Source: Deltaproteobacteria bacterium (lineage in GTDB: Bacteria; Desulfobacterota; Desulfuromonadia; Geobacterales; JAJYBI01). Taken from it: a stretch of DNA of 64,000 bases. Below are positions 18,401-24,674 of the stretch, one piece after another (within the stretch, counting starts at the first letter, position 1; the number at the start of each line of letters is the position of its first letter). The stretch spans positions 1 to 64,000 of the forward strand of contig JAJYBI010000006.1 in assembly GCA_021779095.1 (NCBI GenBank). The letters run 5' to 3'. The notes beneath the pieces are model-generated. The model worked only from the letters and a program-made list of their open reading frames with translations. It ran no database searches and was not told where the DNA came from. A program made the position numbers and the translations under genes.

Positions 18401-20816
18401 CTACCCCACGGCGCTCTCCCTCTTCGAGGAGGCGGCGGGGATCCGGCGCACCCTGAAGGAAGAGATCCCCCTGGCCGAGCAGTACCGCAACCTGGGGCGG
18501 ATCTTCGATCTGCGGCTGAACCGCTATGCCGAGGCGCAACAGTATTACGCCAAAGCCGGGGATATCTACGCGAAAGCCGGCAAGCCCGGGCTGGAGGCGG
18601 AGACCCTCCTGGAGCAGGGGCGCTGCCAGCGGCTCCTGGGGAACTTCCCGGCGGCGGACGCGCTGTACCAGCAGGCGCTCGCGAAGGCGGGCGACACGGA
18701 ACTGCGCACCCGGATGCGGATCGTGCTGGAAGAGGCGAACAACGCCTGGTTCCAGGGGCGCTACCAGGAGGCGTTCGACAAGCGGGAAGAGGTGGAGAAG
18801 GCGGCCAGGCGGGAGAAATGGCCGCTGGAGCAGGTGATGACCAAGAACACCGGCGGGCTCATCTGGTGGACCCTGGGGAACAACCAGCGGGCGCTTCTGG
18901 AGCTCAGGGAAGCGCTCTCCCGGGCGCAACACCTGGAGGTCCGCCAGGACGAGGTGGCCACGACGCTCAACAACATCGGTCTGGTGCAGCGCGAGTCGGG
19001 CGCATATACCGAGGCACTCGCCACCCTGGACAAGGCGCTCGCCATCGACCGGAAACTCAAGTCGCGCTGGGCCATGGCGTATGATCTGCGCAACCTGGCC
19101 CAGACCCGGGTCCGGATGGGTGACCCGGCCGCGGCGGTGCCGCTCCTCACCGATGCGGGGACCATGGCCGGCGCCATCGGCGACCGGGTGAACCTGGCCA
19201 AGATCTCCCTGGCCCGGGGGGACGCGGAGGCAGCGTTGAAACATACGGCCGCGGCCGAGGCAGCCTACCGGACGGCGCTGAAAGAGGCGGACGCCATGCT
19301 GCTTCGGGAGGTGCGCTGGCGCGCCCTCTTCGGCCTGGCGCGGCTGCAGCAGGCGGCGGGGGACACGGAGCGCGCCGTCGCCACCTACCGCCAGGCGATG
19401 GAGACGGTGGAGAACATGCGGGCGGAGATCCGCCTGGATCAGCTCAAAGACGGCTTCCTGGGGGACAAGCAGGAGCTGTACGGGGCGCTCGTGTCGCTCC
19501 TGGTGGACCTGAAGCGCGACGACGAGGCGTTCGCCGTAGGGGAGCGCTCCCGGGCCCGGAACCTCATCGATATCCTGGGACGGCAGCGGCTCTCCCTGAA
19601 CGGTGCGAAGGACCGGGAGCTGTACGAGCGTCAGATCAGGCTGCGGGAGCAGATTCAGGAGCAGGAGTCGCTCTTGGCCCAGGCCGCCGAAAAGGACAAG
19701 GCCATGTACGCCGCGGCGCTGGAGCGGCTGCGGGCCGACTACCAGGACCTGCTGCTGGACATCGAGCGGCAGCGGCCGGAGCTCATGTCGCTCGTCAAGG
19801 TGCAGCCGGTGGAGCTGAAGGATGTGCAGAAGGAGCTGGAACCGGGGGTGCTCCTCCTCTCCTACTACCAGCTGCCGGACCGGCTCCTCTGCTGGCGGAT
19901 CGGCCGGGACGGGGCAAAGCTCTTCATCCTGCCGGTGACCGCGAAGGCGCTGGCCGGCGAGATCCGCGCCTACCGGCGGATGCTGCAGAACCTGGAGCCG
20001 CTGGAGACGCAGTCGAAGGCGCTCTACGACCAGCTCCTGGCCGCGCCCCTGGCCGGCCTGGGGGAGGAGAAGGCGCTCGGGATCATCCCCCACGGCTCGC
20101 TCCACTACCTTTCCTTCGCAACCCTGAGCGACGGGAAGGACTATCTCATCGACCGGCAGCGGCTCTTCTACCTGCCGGCGGCCTCGGTGCTCCGCTACAC
20201 CCTGGCGCGGCGCCAGCCCACCAAGAACCTGCGGGTGCTGGCCGTGGGGAACCCGGACCTGGGTGACCCGTCCCTGGCGCTCCCCTTTGCCGAGCGGGAG
20301 GCGCGGACGCTTCGCTGGGATTTCCCGTCCGTCACCATCCTCACCGGCGAAAAGGCCACGGAGAGCTGGGTGCGGGCGCATATCGGCGAGTTCGGCATCA
20401 TCCACCTCGCCTCCCACGGCGAGTTCGATCCGGTGAACCCGCTCTTCTCCGCCATCCGCCTGGCGCCGGACAAGAAATCCGACGGGAAGCTTTTGGCCGA
20501 GGATGTCTTCGGGCTCCCCATCAAGGCGGACCTGGTGGTCCTGAGCGCCTGCCAGACGGGGCTCGGTGACATCAAAAAGGGGGACGACGTGGTGGGGATG
20601 AACCGGGCCTTCATCTTCGCCGGCACCCATGCGCTCGTCTCCAGCCTCTGGCGGGTGAGCGACGTCTCCACCGCCATCCTGATGAAGCAGTTCTACCGGG
20701 AGTACGGCCGCAACGACAAGGCGGAGAGCCTGCGGCGGGCCATGCTCCACGTGAAGAGCCGCTATCCCCATCCGGGCTACTGGGGGGCGTTCACCCTCAT
20801 CGGCGACTACCAGTGA
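12423..20816 (+). CDS. Giant beta-propeller / TPR / CHAT-domain protein
   Basis: Up to 2,797 residues. A signal-peptide-like segment (MLLLASIATAHATPLS, from 12603) leads into a TolB/WD40-like propeller (about 106-381), long TPR arrays, a degenerate CHAT-like domain (about 1600-1842, nt 17223-17950), more TPRs, and an intact C-terminal CHAT protease domain (from about 2462). The caspase-like dyad is His2665 (HLASHGEF) and Cys2710 (LSACQTGLG). CHAT enzymes are caspase/separase relatives. The start is uncertain: ATG 12423 overlaps the previous stop but the first 40 codons pass through a repeat element; GTG 12591 or ATG 12603 gives a cleaner signal peptide. The signal suggests periplasmic location, unusual for CHAT proteins. 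Confidence 0.9.
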   Translation: MRRDRTSETSRQLPPPLTGGGQGVGEAGRLRLRDTPPPTLALPRQGGGDLLPRLRGVVIAMLLLASIATAHATPLSDDLLAPAAPRPAPRTRPETAPRPAIFTSRSVVYAARSGDGKWIATVEKGDAGDELWLQPAAPSQELPRLLLTSPVRLSAPALNRDGSLLAYADARDDVKGDIWLLDLGSGAKEPRRLTGPEAADDAPVFTADGTAIVYQRQLPGADRRELVRLDYRSGKSSVLPVGIDAGFAAPAPDRVRWVLVSRGDDPGGDLWLWNERTGQRQQLTAGPDRDLYPAWEPDGTILFTRFSAGADGANGQIWRLRPGETGNDGRPALFPLTAGTIPAVAPIPTGDGFLFVGGEGGGGQLLSLPASGEVPRQASVAAQWELAQRIMDRQPPDPPHAGLAAWRVLAREETPSREGALAGIALGHLREKGNDPDGAAAAYGAVVRRYAAFPAEAALAEIARLRVTTAETCAGEKDPAVRARLIGAATAAMTAAVHGQGGDPAARALVDRARLLTDCGAGAADQLAATRLLEQALAVPGVSRPLLAEAAYRHGALLARLEKGEGALKALTSVARDYGDQEEWAEAAIAVILDQLATPGEDARTGYAALAERYRTELPRLAMDAWNRIGDLNYRDNEWAKAKDAYRTVLEKFPPLPTPTAAARFALAEILYREERYAEATALYEKEMAGRPEDAPLYQLARAAYIRKTLAAGESLYRTGEVSAARATFLDLIRYDGRSVEAHRGYIKSVAAQGQAAELLALYNRLLERYPDDPVLLYASGLTETYLPGKEHLQAADARIARAAERMPDSEYPPQTRGYIAEVMETVQGERGGLERAMQFYRRAWLLNRGRENPENRANLDLNIGNIAFLLGSNATAWSHYRQRLAAGIPFDNEETELIFYRRYAAVAFQMHEKEAPITGYTKALNLAEGRLVPARPLELFGRLTRRIIERLFQAKELSGAAIKALQEQQEINAELERLGSTVPDAPPSGGWDRFAGDLQQQLARERTLLDNAPSWNRDGMERFGAELQSLLKRAQESLADVPRLVETCAELHDRLGLALLEAERFGPAREQFDAAFRLNRGLGRTGNLVANRRSSSIAAYREAQGASGGERLRLLKLARDGFRDELSLVKEYPPEQKKPVTRGGGLIAINATVALNKAESTQAAYGFSAVQEERLVETFLARILSALGEPAAAGELLRQQLARYPAANDRINAGDLYGVGLLTHRTAHVAYALGDQAAAAEGFRRSTLLSLKAGNPVSAMLNLVNWGELTATAPADTLADFLALEARTVQLADSYRDTLPPLALARFHNDLGAILARRAGALPADGSRQALLFRAVEEWSQALATADERNAGGHALQLLRAAVQLNRGAVLAALGLTDAAGAADRKALDIARAARADGYVWRALAALGRYDDALKALDMLSPTAWDASLGEIRLRFAPRLAAVAATDPEGAFGLLERLSELERVQILGRSLLKLDDPAVRELLATAAPHLAELDRVRDRLAAAKQADRDYLELRQRQEQTLVDGLLGAKLERLPAFYAQAGTGLLKLAAAGAALEEATASAAPAGDEAAARDRFTTLLAGYRKGCVAGREGNLCRAVTPQPVEAVDILEMMPGRTLLRFTGLPDGRWLLFSLGGTKGVTAQTVDRSELDKRLAATPPALAAYEEPQAFANAPVAGWSLSATQLFRSLTERRPFRRLVLDPAGWWPAGASFARLPADRPETQLDFAHTLVLPGRAGLLPQVPSEPGRGETTAPLWEDATGARRPLTDLASANGISLVVAPRAGRDAAYGLGQFLTLVGVPTLLLADGSAAGPPAFAAAYGTASVGAARATLPAGWLLVGDTGPDAAEAARLGKRQFLAYGKEGIQAHNAGRYTEALALFENALAITAENPDLARYRSTLERYARESAYAAGDTDKAILHAAALLKLIAKEKPYSADHADAYLRLGLLQGRAEQFTEAAASLKEAVGIYADLGLAREQASALADFGVVMENAVRYPTALSLFEEAAGIRRTLKEEIPLAEQYRNLGRIFDLRLNRYAEAQQYYAKAGDIYAKAGKPGLEAETLLEQGRCQRLLGNFPAADALYQQALAKAGDTELRTRMRIVLEEANNAWFQGRYQEAFDKREEVEKAARREKWPLEQVMTKNTGGLIWWTLGNNQRALLELREALSRAQHLEVRQDEVATTLNNIGLVQRESGAYTEALATLDKALAIDRKLKSRWAMAYDLRNLAQTRVRMGDPAAAVPLLTDAGTMAGAIGDRVNLAKISLARGDAEAALKHTAAAEAAYRTALKEADAMLLREVRWRALFGLARLQQAAGDTERAVATYRQAMETVENMRAEIRLDQLKDGFLGDKQELYGALVSLLVDLKRDDEAFAVGERSRARNLIDILGRQRLSLNGAKDRELYERQIRLREQIQEQESLLAQAAEKDKAMYAAALERLRADYQDLLLDIERQRPELMSLVKVQPVELKDVQKELEPGVLLLSYYQLPDRLLCWRIGRDGAKLFILPVTAKALAGEIRAYRRMLQNLEPLETQSKALYDQLLAAPLAGLGEEKALGIIPHGSLHYLSFATLSDGKDYLIDRQRLFYLPAASVLRYTLARRQPTKNLRVLAVGNPDLGDPSLALPFAEREARTLRWDFPSVTILTGEKATESWVRAHIGEFGIIHLASHGEFDPVNPLFSAIRLAPDKKSDGKLLAEDVFGLPIKADLVVLSACQTGLGDIKKGDDVVGMNRAFIFAGTHALVSSLWRVSDVSTAILMKQFYREYGRNDKAESLRRAMLHVKSRYPHPGYWGAFTLIGDYQ
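12462..12572. repeat. GC-rich double-hairpin repeat element at the start of the CHAT gene
   Basis: Two hairpins in opposite arrangement: CCCCCTCCC-TTGAC-GGGAGGGGG (12462-12484) and CCCTCCCCC-GCCA-GGGGGGAGGGG (about 12544-12570), separated by a purine-rich then pyrimidine-rich arm so that the whole is roughly an inverted repeat. The left hairpin recurs almost exactly at 22821-22843. It has the look of a dispersed intergenic repeat. Confidence 0.7.
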
Positions 20817-20826
20817 CGACAGGTTT

Positions 20827-20854
20827 TTGTGATAAGGATGCGGGGTGCTATACT
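20827..20854 (+). promoter_or_regulatory. Candidate sigma70 promoter for the SH3/M48 genes
   Basis: TTGTGA (20827-20832), 16-nt spacer, TATACT (20849-20854): 4 of 6 and 5 of 6 consensus matches, placed just after the CHAT gene stop and before the SH3-domain gene. Confidence 0.45.
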
Positions 20855-20877
20855 AAAAACGTTCGAGAGAACCATTT

Positions 20878-20956
20878 CACGCGACGCCGCAACGAAAGGC
20901 GTTCAACAATACTTGGATTCATGGTTTTATACGTTGCGTCGTAGCGGCGTTGCGTG
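20878..20956. repeat. Imperfect inverted repeat in the leader of the SH3 gene
   Basis: CACGCGACGCCGC (20878-20890) and its inverse GCGGCGTTGCGTG (20944-20956) match at 12 of 13 positions and enclose 53 nt. CGTTGC at 20932 also complements GCAACG at 20889. The transcript from the promoter at 20827 could fold into a long stem ending 42 nt before the start codon. Confidence 0.5.
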
Positions 20957-20998
20957 AGTAAGGAATTGATCAGACGTGGACATCAAGGGAGGTTCGAT

Positions 20999-21508
20999 AT
21001 GCGCAGAACGGTTGGAGCAATGCTGGCCCTGCTGCTGGCCTTGGCCGGCACCGCGGCCATGGCGGATGAAACGCGCTGGGTCACCAGCGACGGAACGGCC
21101 CTGAAACAGGAGGCGACGATGTCGTCGCCGGATGTGGCCCCCCTGCCGGTGGGGACCGCGCTGACGGTGATAGAAGCGGGCGACCGCTGGATCAGGGTCC
21201 GGACCGCCGACGGGAAGGAAGGGTACGTCTACGCCGGGCGCATCTCCGATACCCAGCCCGCCGCCGAGGCCGGCGGCGGCGACGGCCTGTTCGGCGAATC
21301 GATGCAGCAGAGCCAGATCCAGGCGGCCAAGGCCGACAGCGCCCGGAGCATCCGCGGCCTGTCGCCGGAGACGGCCCAGTATGCCAAACAACGGGGAACG
21401 CCCGCATCGTACCAGAAGGCGCTGGACAGGATACTGGCCCGGCAGGTGACCCCCGCCGAGCTCAAGGCGTTCCTGCGCCAGGGCAGGATCGGCGAATACG
21501 CACCGTAA
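20999..21508 (+). CDS. Secreted bacterial SH3-domain protein
   Basis: 169 residues with a Sec signal peptide (MRRTVGAMLALLLALAGTAAMA) and a bacterial SH3-like domain: VTSDGTALKQEATMSSPDVAPLPVGTALTVI... with the typical GDRWIRVRTADGKEGYVYAGRIS closing strands. Such domains commonly bind peptidoglycan or act as periplasmic scaffolds. The remainder (about 95-169) is helical and Gln/Ala-rich without a known fold. The ATG at 20999 has GGGAGG upstream. The M48 protease gene follows 31 nt later, so the pair is probably an operon for envelope maintenance. Confidence 0.85.
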   Translation: MRRTVGAMLALLLALAGTAAMADETRWVTSDGTALKQEATMSSPDVAPLPVGTALTVIEAGDRWIRVRTADGKEGYVYAGRISDTQPAAEAGGGDGLFGESMQQSQIQAAKADSARSIRGLSPETAQYAKQRGTPASYQKALDRILARQVTPAELKAFLRQGRIGEYAP

Positions 21509-21539
21509 AAGGTTTCAGCATATCGATAGGGAGACGGCA

Positions 21540-22406
21540 ATGAAAAAATTCCTCATGGCGGCAACCGTACTGACAGTTCTCTGGGCCGGCAGCGCGCGCG
21601 CCGGCCTCTTCGACACCCTGAAAGAGGTGATCGGCCCCGACACGAAGGAGGGGAAGATCCTCTCAGGTGCTACCCAGGTCCTCTCCAGCACCCAGGATAT
21701 GGACTACCAGACCGAGCGCACCATCGGCGAGGCGCTGGCCCTGGAGGGGCTGCAGCGGTTCGGCAAGCCGGTGGCCAATGAACGGCTGCAGGAGTACGTG
21801 AATCTGGTGGGGGACGCCGTGGCTGCCAACAGCACCCGCCCCACCATCCCCTACCGGTTTGCCGTCCTGGACAGCCCGGTGATGAACGCCTTCTCCACCC
21901 CCGGCGGTATCATCTTCATCAGCAAGGCGCTCCTGGACATCATGGACAACGAGGCGGAGCTGGCGGGGGTCCTGGCCCACGAGGTGGGGCACGTGGCCGG
22001 CAAGCATGCCCTCGGCACCATCCGTCGCGGCCAGTTCCTCTCGGGGGTGGGGACCATCACCGCCGCCACCATGAAGGGGGACCAGGGGAAACAGTTCCAG
22101 TCCATGGTCGGCGACCTGCAGGAGGTGCTCTTCGTCAAGGGTCTGGACAAGGACCTTGAGTTCCAGGCGGACGCCATGGCCATGGAATCCGCCTACCGCA
22201 CCGGTTACGACCCGCGGGGGCTGATCGAGGTGCTGCAGAAGCTGCAGCGGATCGAGGCGACCGCCGGCCACAAGGCAGGGTCCTGGTTCTCCACCCACCC
22301 GCCGCTGGACGAGCGGATCGCCCGGCTGGAACGACAGCTGAAGAAATATCCCGACACCGCCAAACTGGCCAGGCTGCCGGACCGGTTCGCCAAGCGGACC
22401 AGGTAA
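21540..22406 (+). CDS. Periplasmic M48 family metalloprotease
   Basis: 288-residue zinc endopeptidase with a signal peptide (first 21 residues). The metal-binding motif is HEVGH (147-151) within LAGVLAHEVGHVAGKH, and the third ligand lies in the later helix FQADAMAMESAY. The order and size match the BepA/LoiP-type secreted M48B peptidases, without the C-terminal TPR domain of BepA. These proteases clear misassembled outer-membrane proteins in Gram-negative bacteria, consistent with the envelope genes upstream. It is preceded by the SH3 gene and followed by a strong hairpin. Confidence 0.93.
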   Translation: MKKFLMAATVLTVLWAGSARAGLFDTLKEVIGPDTKEGKILSGATQVLSSTQDMDYQTERTIGEALALEGLQRFGKPVANERLQEYVNLVGDAVAANSTRPTIPYRFAVLDSPVMNAFSTPGGIIFISKALLDIMDNEAELAGVLAHEVGHVAGKHALGTIRRGQFLSGVGTITAATMKGDQGKQFQSMVGDLQEVLFVKGLDKDLEFQADAMAMESAYRTGYDPRGLIEVLQKLQRIEATAGHKAGSWFSTHPPLDERIARLERQLKKYPDTAKLARLPDRFAKRTR

Positions 22407-22415
22407 CAACCGACA

Positions 22416-22452
22416 CCGGCGTGACCTGCGGGCTATCCCGGGGTCACGCCGG
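22416..22452 (+). terminator. Long hairpin after the M48 gene
   Basis: CCGGCGTGACC (22416-22426) pairs perfectly with GGTCACGCCGG (22442-22452), with an inner CGGG/CCCG stem around a CTAT loop. It starts 9 nt after the stop codon. No U-tract follows, so it may be a 3'-end stabiliser or a factor-dependent terminator. Confidence 0.6.
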
Positions 22453-22567
22453 GGCGACCGCCGTCCGCTCCTCCCGGGCACCGTATCGGCATCGCGTCGG
22501 CCAGCGGAACAGCCGGTTGCGAGACGTTCCCCGGCAAAGCCGCCCTGTCAGGATTTTTCCCCACCCG

Positions 22568-22581
22568 TTTACAGCTGTAAA
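22568..22581. promoter_or_regulatory. Perfect 14-bp palindrome, operator-like
   Basis: TTTACAGCTGTAAA is a perfect palindrome standing in otherwise GC-rich intergenic DNA. It resembles a dimeric regulator operator. No adjacent start codon identifies a target gene. Confidence 0.3.
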
Positions 22582-22820
22582 AAACGTTCCCATCCGTCGC
22601 CACATCCATCCCGCTTGAAACATCTATCAAGATACCGGTTTATCGGGCAGATTCCGCAAACGCCCGTTCCGGGCACGCCTGCCGCTCTCCTGTCTCGCCA
22701 GCCGGTCACCCATGCCCATAAACGGTGTCAGAGAATGCGGGGCGCCACCCGGCTGCGGCTCCGCGTTTGTTGCGACGGACTTACCAAGGAGTACATTGAC
22801 TAGCCGACATGCATACAATC

Positions 22821-22843
22821 CCCCCTCCCTCGATGGGAGGGGG
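22821..22843. repeat. Second copy of the CCCCCTCCC hairpin repeat
   Basis: CCCCCTCCC-TCGAT-GGGAGGGGG has the same 9-bp stem as the element at 12462-12484 with a different 5-nt loop. Only one arm of the larger element is present here. Confidence 0.6.
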
Positions 22844-22941
22844 TGAGAGGAAGGGAGTTGTCGAATAGTCATGCTTCGCCTCAACGATCCCGAAAGGGAC
22901 ATGCGTGCATAGCTTTTAACGAAAGTAAAAGAATTAACCGC

Positions 22942-22969
22942 TTGACATTGGCACCTGTACGGGTATGTT
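22942..22969 (+). promoter_or_regulatory. Sigma70 promoter of the putative small RNA
   Basis: Perfect -35 TTGACA (22942-22947), 16-nt spacer, -10 TATGTT (22964-22969, 4 of 6). Predicted transcription start near 22976. Confidence 0.55.
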
Positions 22970-22975
22970 TACTGG

Positions 22976-23080
22976 CACGGATTTCATGCAGCGCCCAGGG
23001 AGGGGCCGATGGAATGGCGAGGTGACGGTTCAGGGAGCCGCCTGATCAGCGAAGGAGCTGATGGGGCGGCTTTTTGTTTT
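22976..23080 (+). ncRNA. Putative small RNA or attenuated leader (about 105 nt)
   Basis: The interval between a sigma70-like promoter and a strong intrinsic terminator contains no start codon with a ribosome-binding site. The region is GC-rich and self-complementary. It could be an independent sRNA or the 5' attenuator of the metallophosphoesterase gene whose start codon lies 144 nt past the terminator. It does not match riboswitch consensus sequences I can recall (GEMM, glycine, fluoride, SAM, TPP). Confidence 0.45.
23036..23080 (+). terminator. Rho-independent terminator
   Basis: AGCCGCC (23036-23042) pairs with GGCGGCT (23065-23071), continued by ATCAGC/GCTGAT around a GAAGGA loop, followed by TTTTTGTTTT. 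This is the clearest intrinsic terminator of the left half of the window. Confidence 0.85.
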
Positions 23081-23223
23081 CCGGATTCCTCCCGGCTCGC
23101 GACGAAGGGAGACAGCAAAGATGATCAGGCAGAGATCGGGTGCGGTCCCGTTATCTCCCCGCAAGAGCATCTACCCGCACAGGGGGCGGCCAACGGCAGC
23201 CCCCAAAAACCAGGAGGAACGAT

Positions 23224-24489
23224 ATGCTGGCATTTCTGAGCGATATCCATTTTACCGACGGTAGTTCCGGGGAAACGATCAAACCGACGGCATTCCGGAT
23301 TTTTGCCGACAACCTCTGCAAGCTGGCGGATACGGTCACCCCACTTGAAGAACTGCGGATCGTTCTGCTGGGGGATATCTTCGACATCATCCGTTCCGCC
23401 CGCTGGCTCGAAAACGGCAACGCCATAAGGCCGTGGGATGCGGCGAGCCCCGGGCAGGAACAGCTTGTCGCGAACATTCTCCAGGACATCCTCGCAAAGA
23501 ATGCGGCATCCCTGGCAGAATTGAACAAACTCAGGAGCTACGCCGAGCAGAAAGGCGTCCCCTTCGCCATCACCTATGTAACCGGCAATCACGACTGGCT
23601 CGTCAACCGCTATCCCGGCTGCCGCAAACAGGTCGCCGACGCCCTGGGGTTGCCGGCTGCCGCCGGTTCGCCATTCCCGACCGAACTTTTCGAGCCCGCC
23701 TACAAGGTGTTCGCCCGCCATGGCGATATCTACGACACGTTCAACTACACGGGCAATCGCGATGCCTCGTCCATCGGCGATGCCATCGTCATCGAACTGC
23801 TGAACAGGTTCCCCCTGGTCGCCGGCGGCAAACTGGACGGGCTGGTCGCTGCAGGCAAGCTCGGCCAGGATGAACGCGACCGGATCTTTGACCTGCTCAA
23901 GGAACTGGACAATATCCGCCCCCTCCTCGACGCCCCCTCCTGGGTCCTCATGGTTTCCAACCGGACCGCATCGTCCGCAGCCCGGCAGGCCATCACCGGG
24001 GCCTGGGAACAATGCGTCGACGATTTCTTCAAGGTGCCGTTCATCAGTAAACAGGACACATTCCTCTGGCCGGATACCATCGACCTGCTGCAGATCGCCC
24101 TCCAGCTCTCTTCACACACGTCCAAGAAATTCCTGGAGCAGATCGTCGAGCTCAAAGACCGTTTCTTTGCCGGGACCGGCGACGGCGGCTACGGCAAGGC
24201 GGCGTTCGGAGAAGCAAAGGTGCGGTCGGGCGAGGCCGGCCTGGTCCTCTACGGCCACACCCACGAGCACCTCATCCTGCCGATGGATCAGGTCCCCCTC
24301 GATGGCGGCAGGACCCTGGACAAGATCTATTTCAACACCGGCACCTGGCGCAAGACATGGAACAAGGCGGCCTTCGAACAGGTGAACCGCGAATTCATCG
24401 GCTGGCATGTCCTCACCTACATCTCGATCTTCAAGCCGTCGGAGAACGGTCCCTACAACTACGAGGTCTGGAACGGTTCGCTGGGCTGA
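23224..24489 (+). CDS. Calcineurin-like metallophosphoesterase
   Basis: 421-residue cytoplasmic hydrolase with the complete dinuclear-metal signature: SDIHFTD (Asp7, His9), GDIFD (50-54), GNHD (121-124) and GHTHEH (344-349). It is longer than simple phosphoesterases of this fold, with an insert between the GNHD and GHTH motifs rich in helices. The substrate (phosphomonoester, phosphodiester or nucleotide) cannot be deduced. The start is fixed by AGGAGG upstream of the ATG at 23224. It is followed by a membrane protein and a papain-like protease in the same direction, a grouping suggestive of a functional cassette. Confidence 0.92.
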   Translation: MLAFLSDIHFTDGSSGETIKPTAFRIFADNLCKLADTVTPLEELRIVLLGDIFDIIRSARWLENGNAIRPWDAASPGQEQLVANILQDILAKNAASLAELNKLRSYAEQKGVPFAITYVTGNHDWLVNRYPGCRKQVADALGLPAAAGSPFPTELFEPAYKVFARHGDIYDTFNYTGNRDASSIGDAIVIELLNRFPLVAGGKLDGLVAAGKLGQDERDRIFDLLKELDNIRPLLDAPSWVLMVSNRTASSAARQAITGAWEQCVDDFFKVPFISKQDTFLWPDTIDLLQIALQLSSHTSKKFLEQIVELKDRFFAGTGDGGYGKAAFGEAKVRSGEAGLVLYGHTHEHLILPMDQVPLDGGRTLDKIYFNTGTWRKTWNKAAFEQVNREFIGWHVLTYISIFKPSENGPYNYEVWNGSLG

Positions 24490-24674
24490 CGCCCCCGTAA
24501 CGGTCACCTGTCGACCCCCTGCACGTGACGTGGAGGATGCACGGCCCGGCTCGATCGGCATCTGTGGGGGGAAACGACCAGGGTGACGTGTGGTTTCAGG
24601 AGAGGTATGCGGACCAAGAGCGCCGCAATGACGCAGTCCGCAACGGGTTTGCCGCTGTTGCAGGAGGAATCGCC

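Larger units (their letters stand above)
22407..23223. other. Large intergenic regulatory region
   Basis: More than 800 bp without a credible protein gene; the open frames present lack ribosome-binding sites and family features. It contains the M48 terminator hairpin, a 14-bp palindrome at 22568, a copy of the CCCCCTCCC hairpin repeat at 22821, and a promoter-to-terminator unit at 22942-23080 that looks like a small RNA or a leader of the phosphoesterase gene. Confidence 0.65.

Noticed and set aside
17457..20771. 1,104-codon open frame on the reverse strand opposite the CHAT gene
   Set aside because: Composition is the mirror of a high-GC gene (Leu/Gly/Arg/Gln-rich, no domains, no ribosome-binding site); it is a codon-bias shadow. 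The same applies to long reverse frames at 13707-15581 and 10092-11957.
22615..22803. 62-codon ORF in the large intergenic region
   Set aside because: No ribosome-binding site, no signal or domain, composition like non-coding DNA.
22972..22990. Sigma54 (-24/-12) promoter at TGGCACGG...TGC
   Set aside because: The distance between the GG and GC doublets is two nt too long for a functional sigma54 site.
24525..24674. Upstream extension (GTG start) of the FGIPR membrane protein
   Set aside because: Fifty extra codons lack a ribosome-binding site while AGGAGG sits at ideal distance from ATG 24675.
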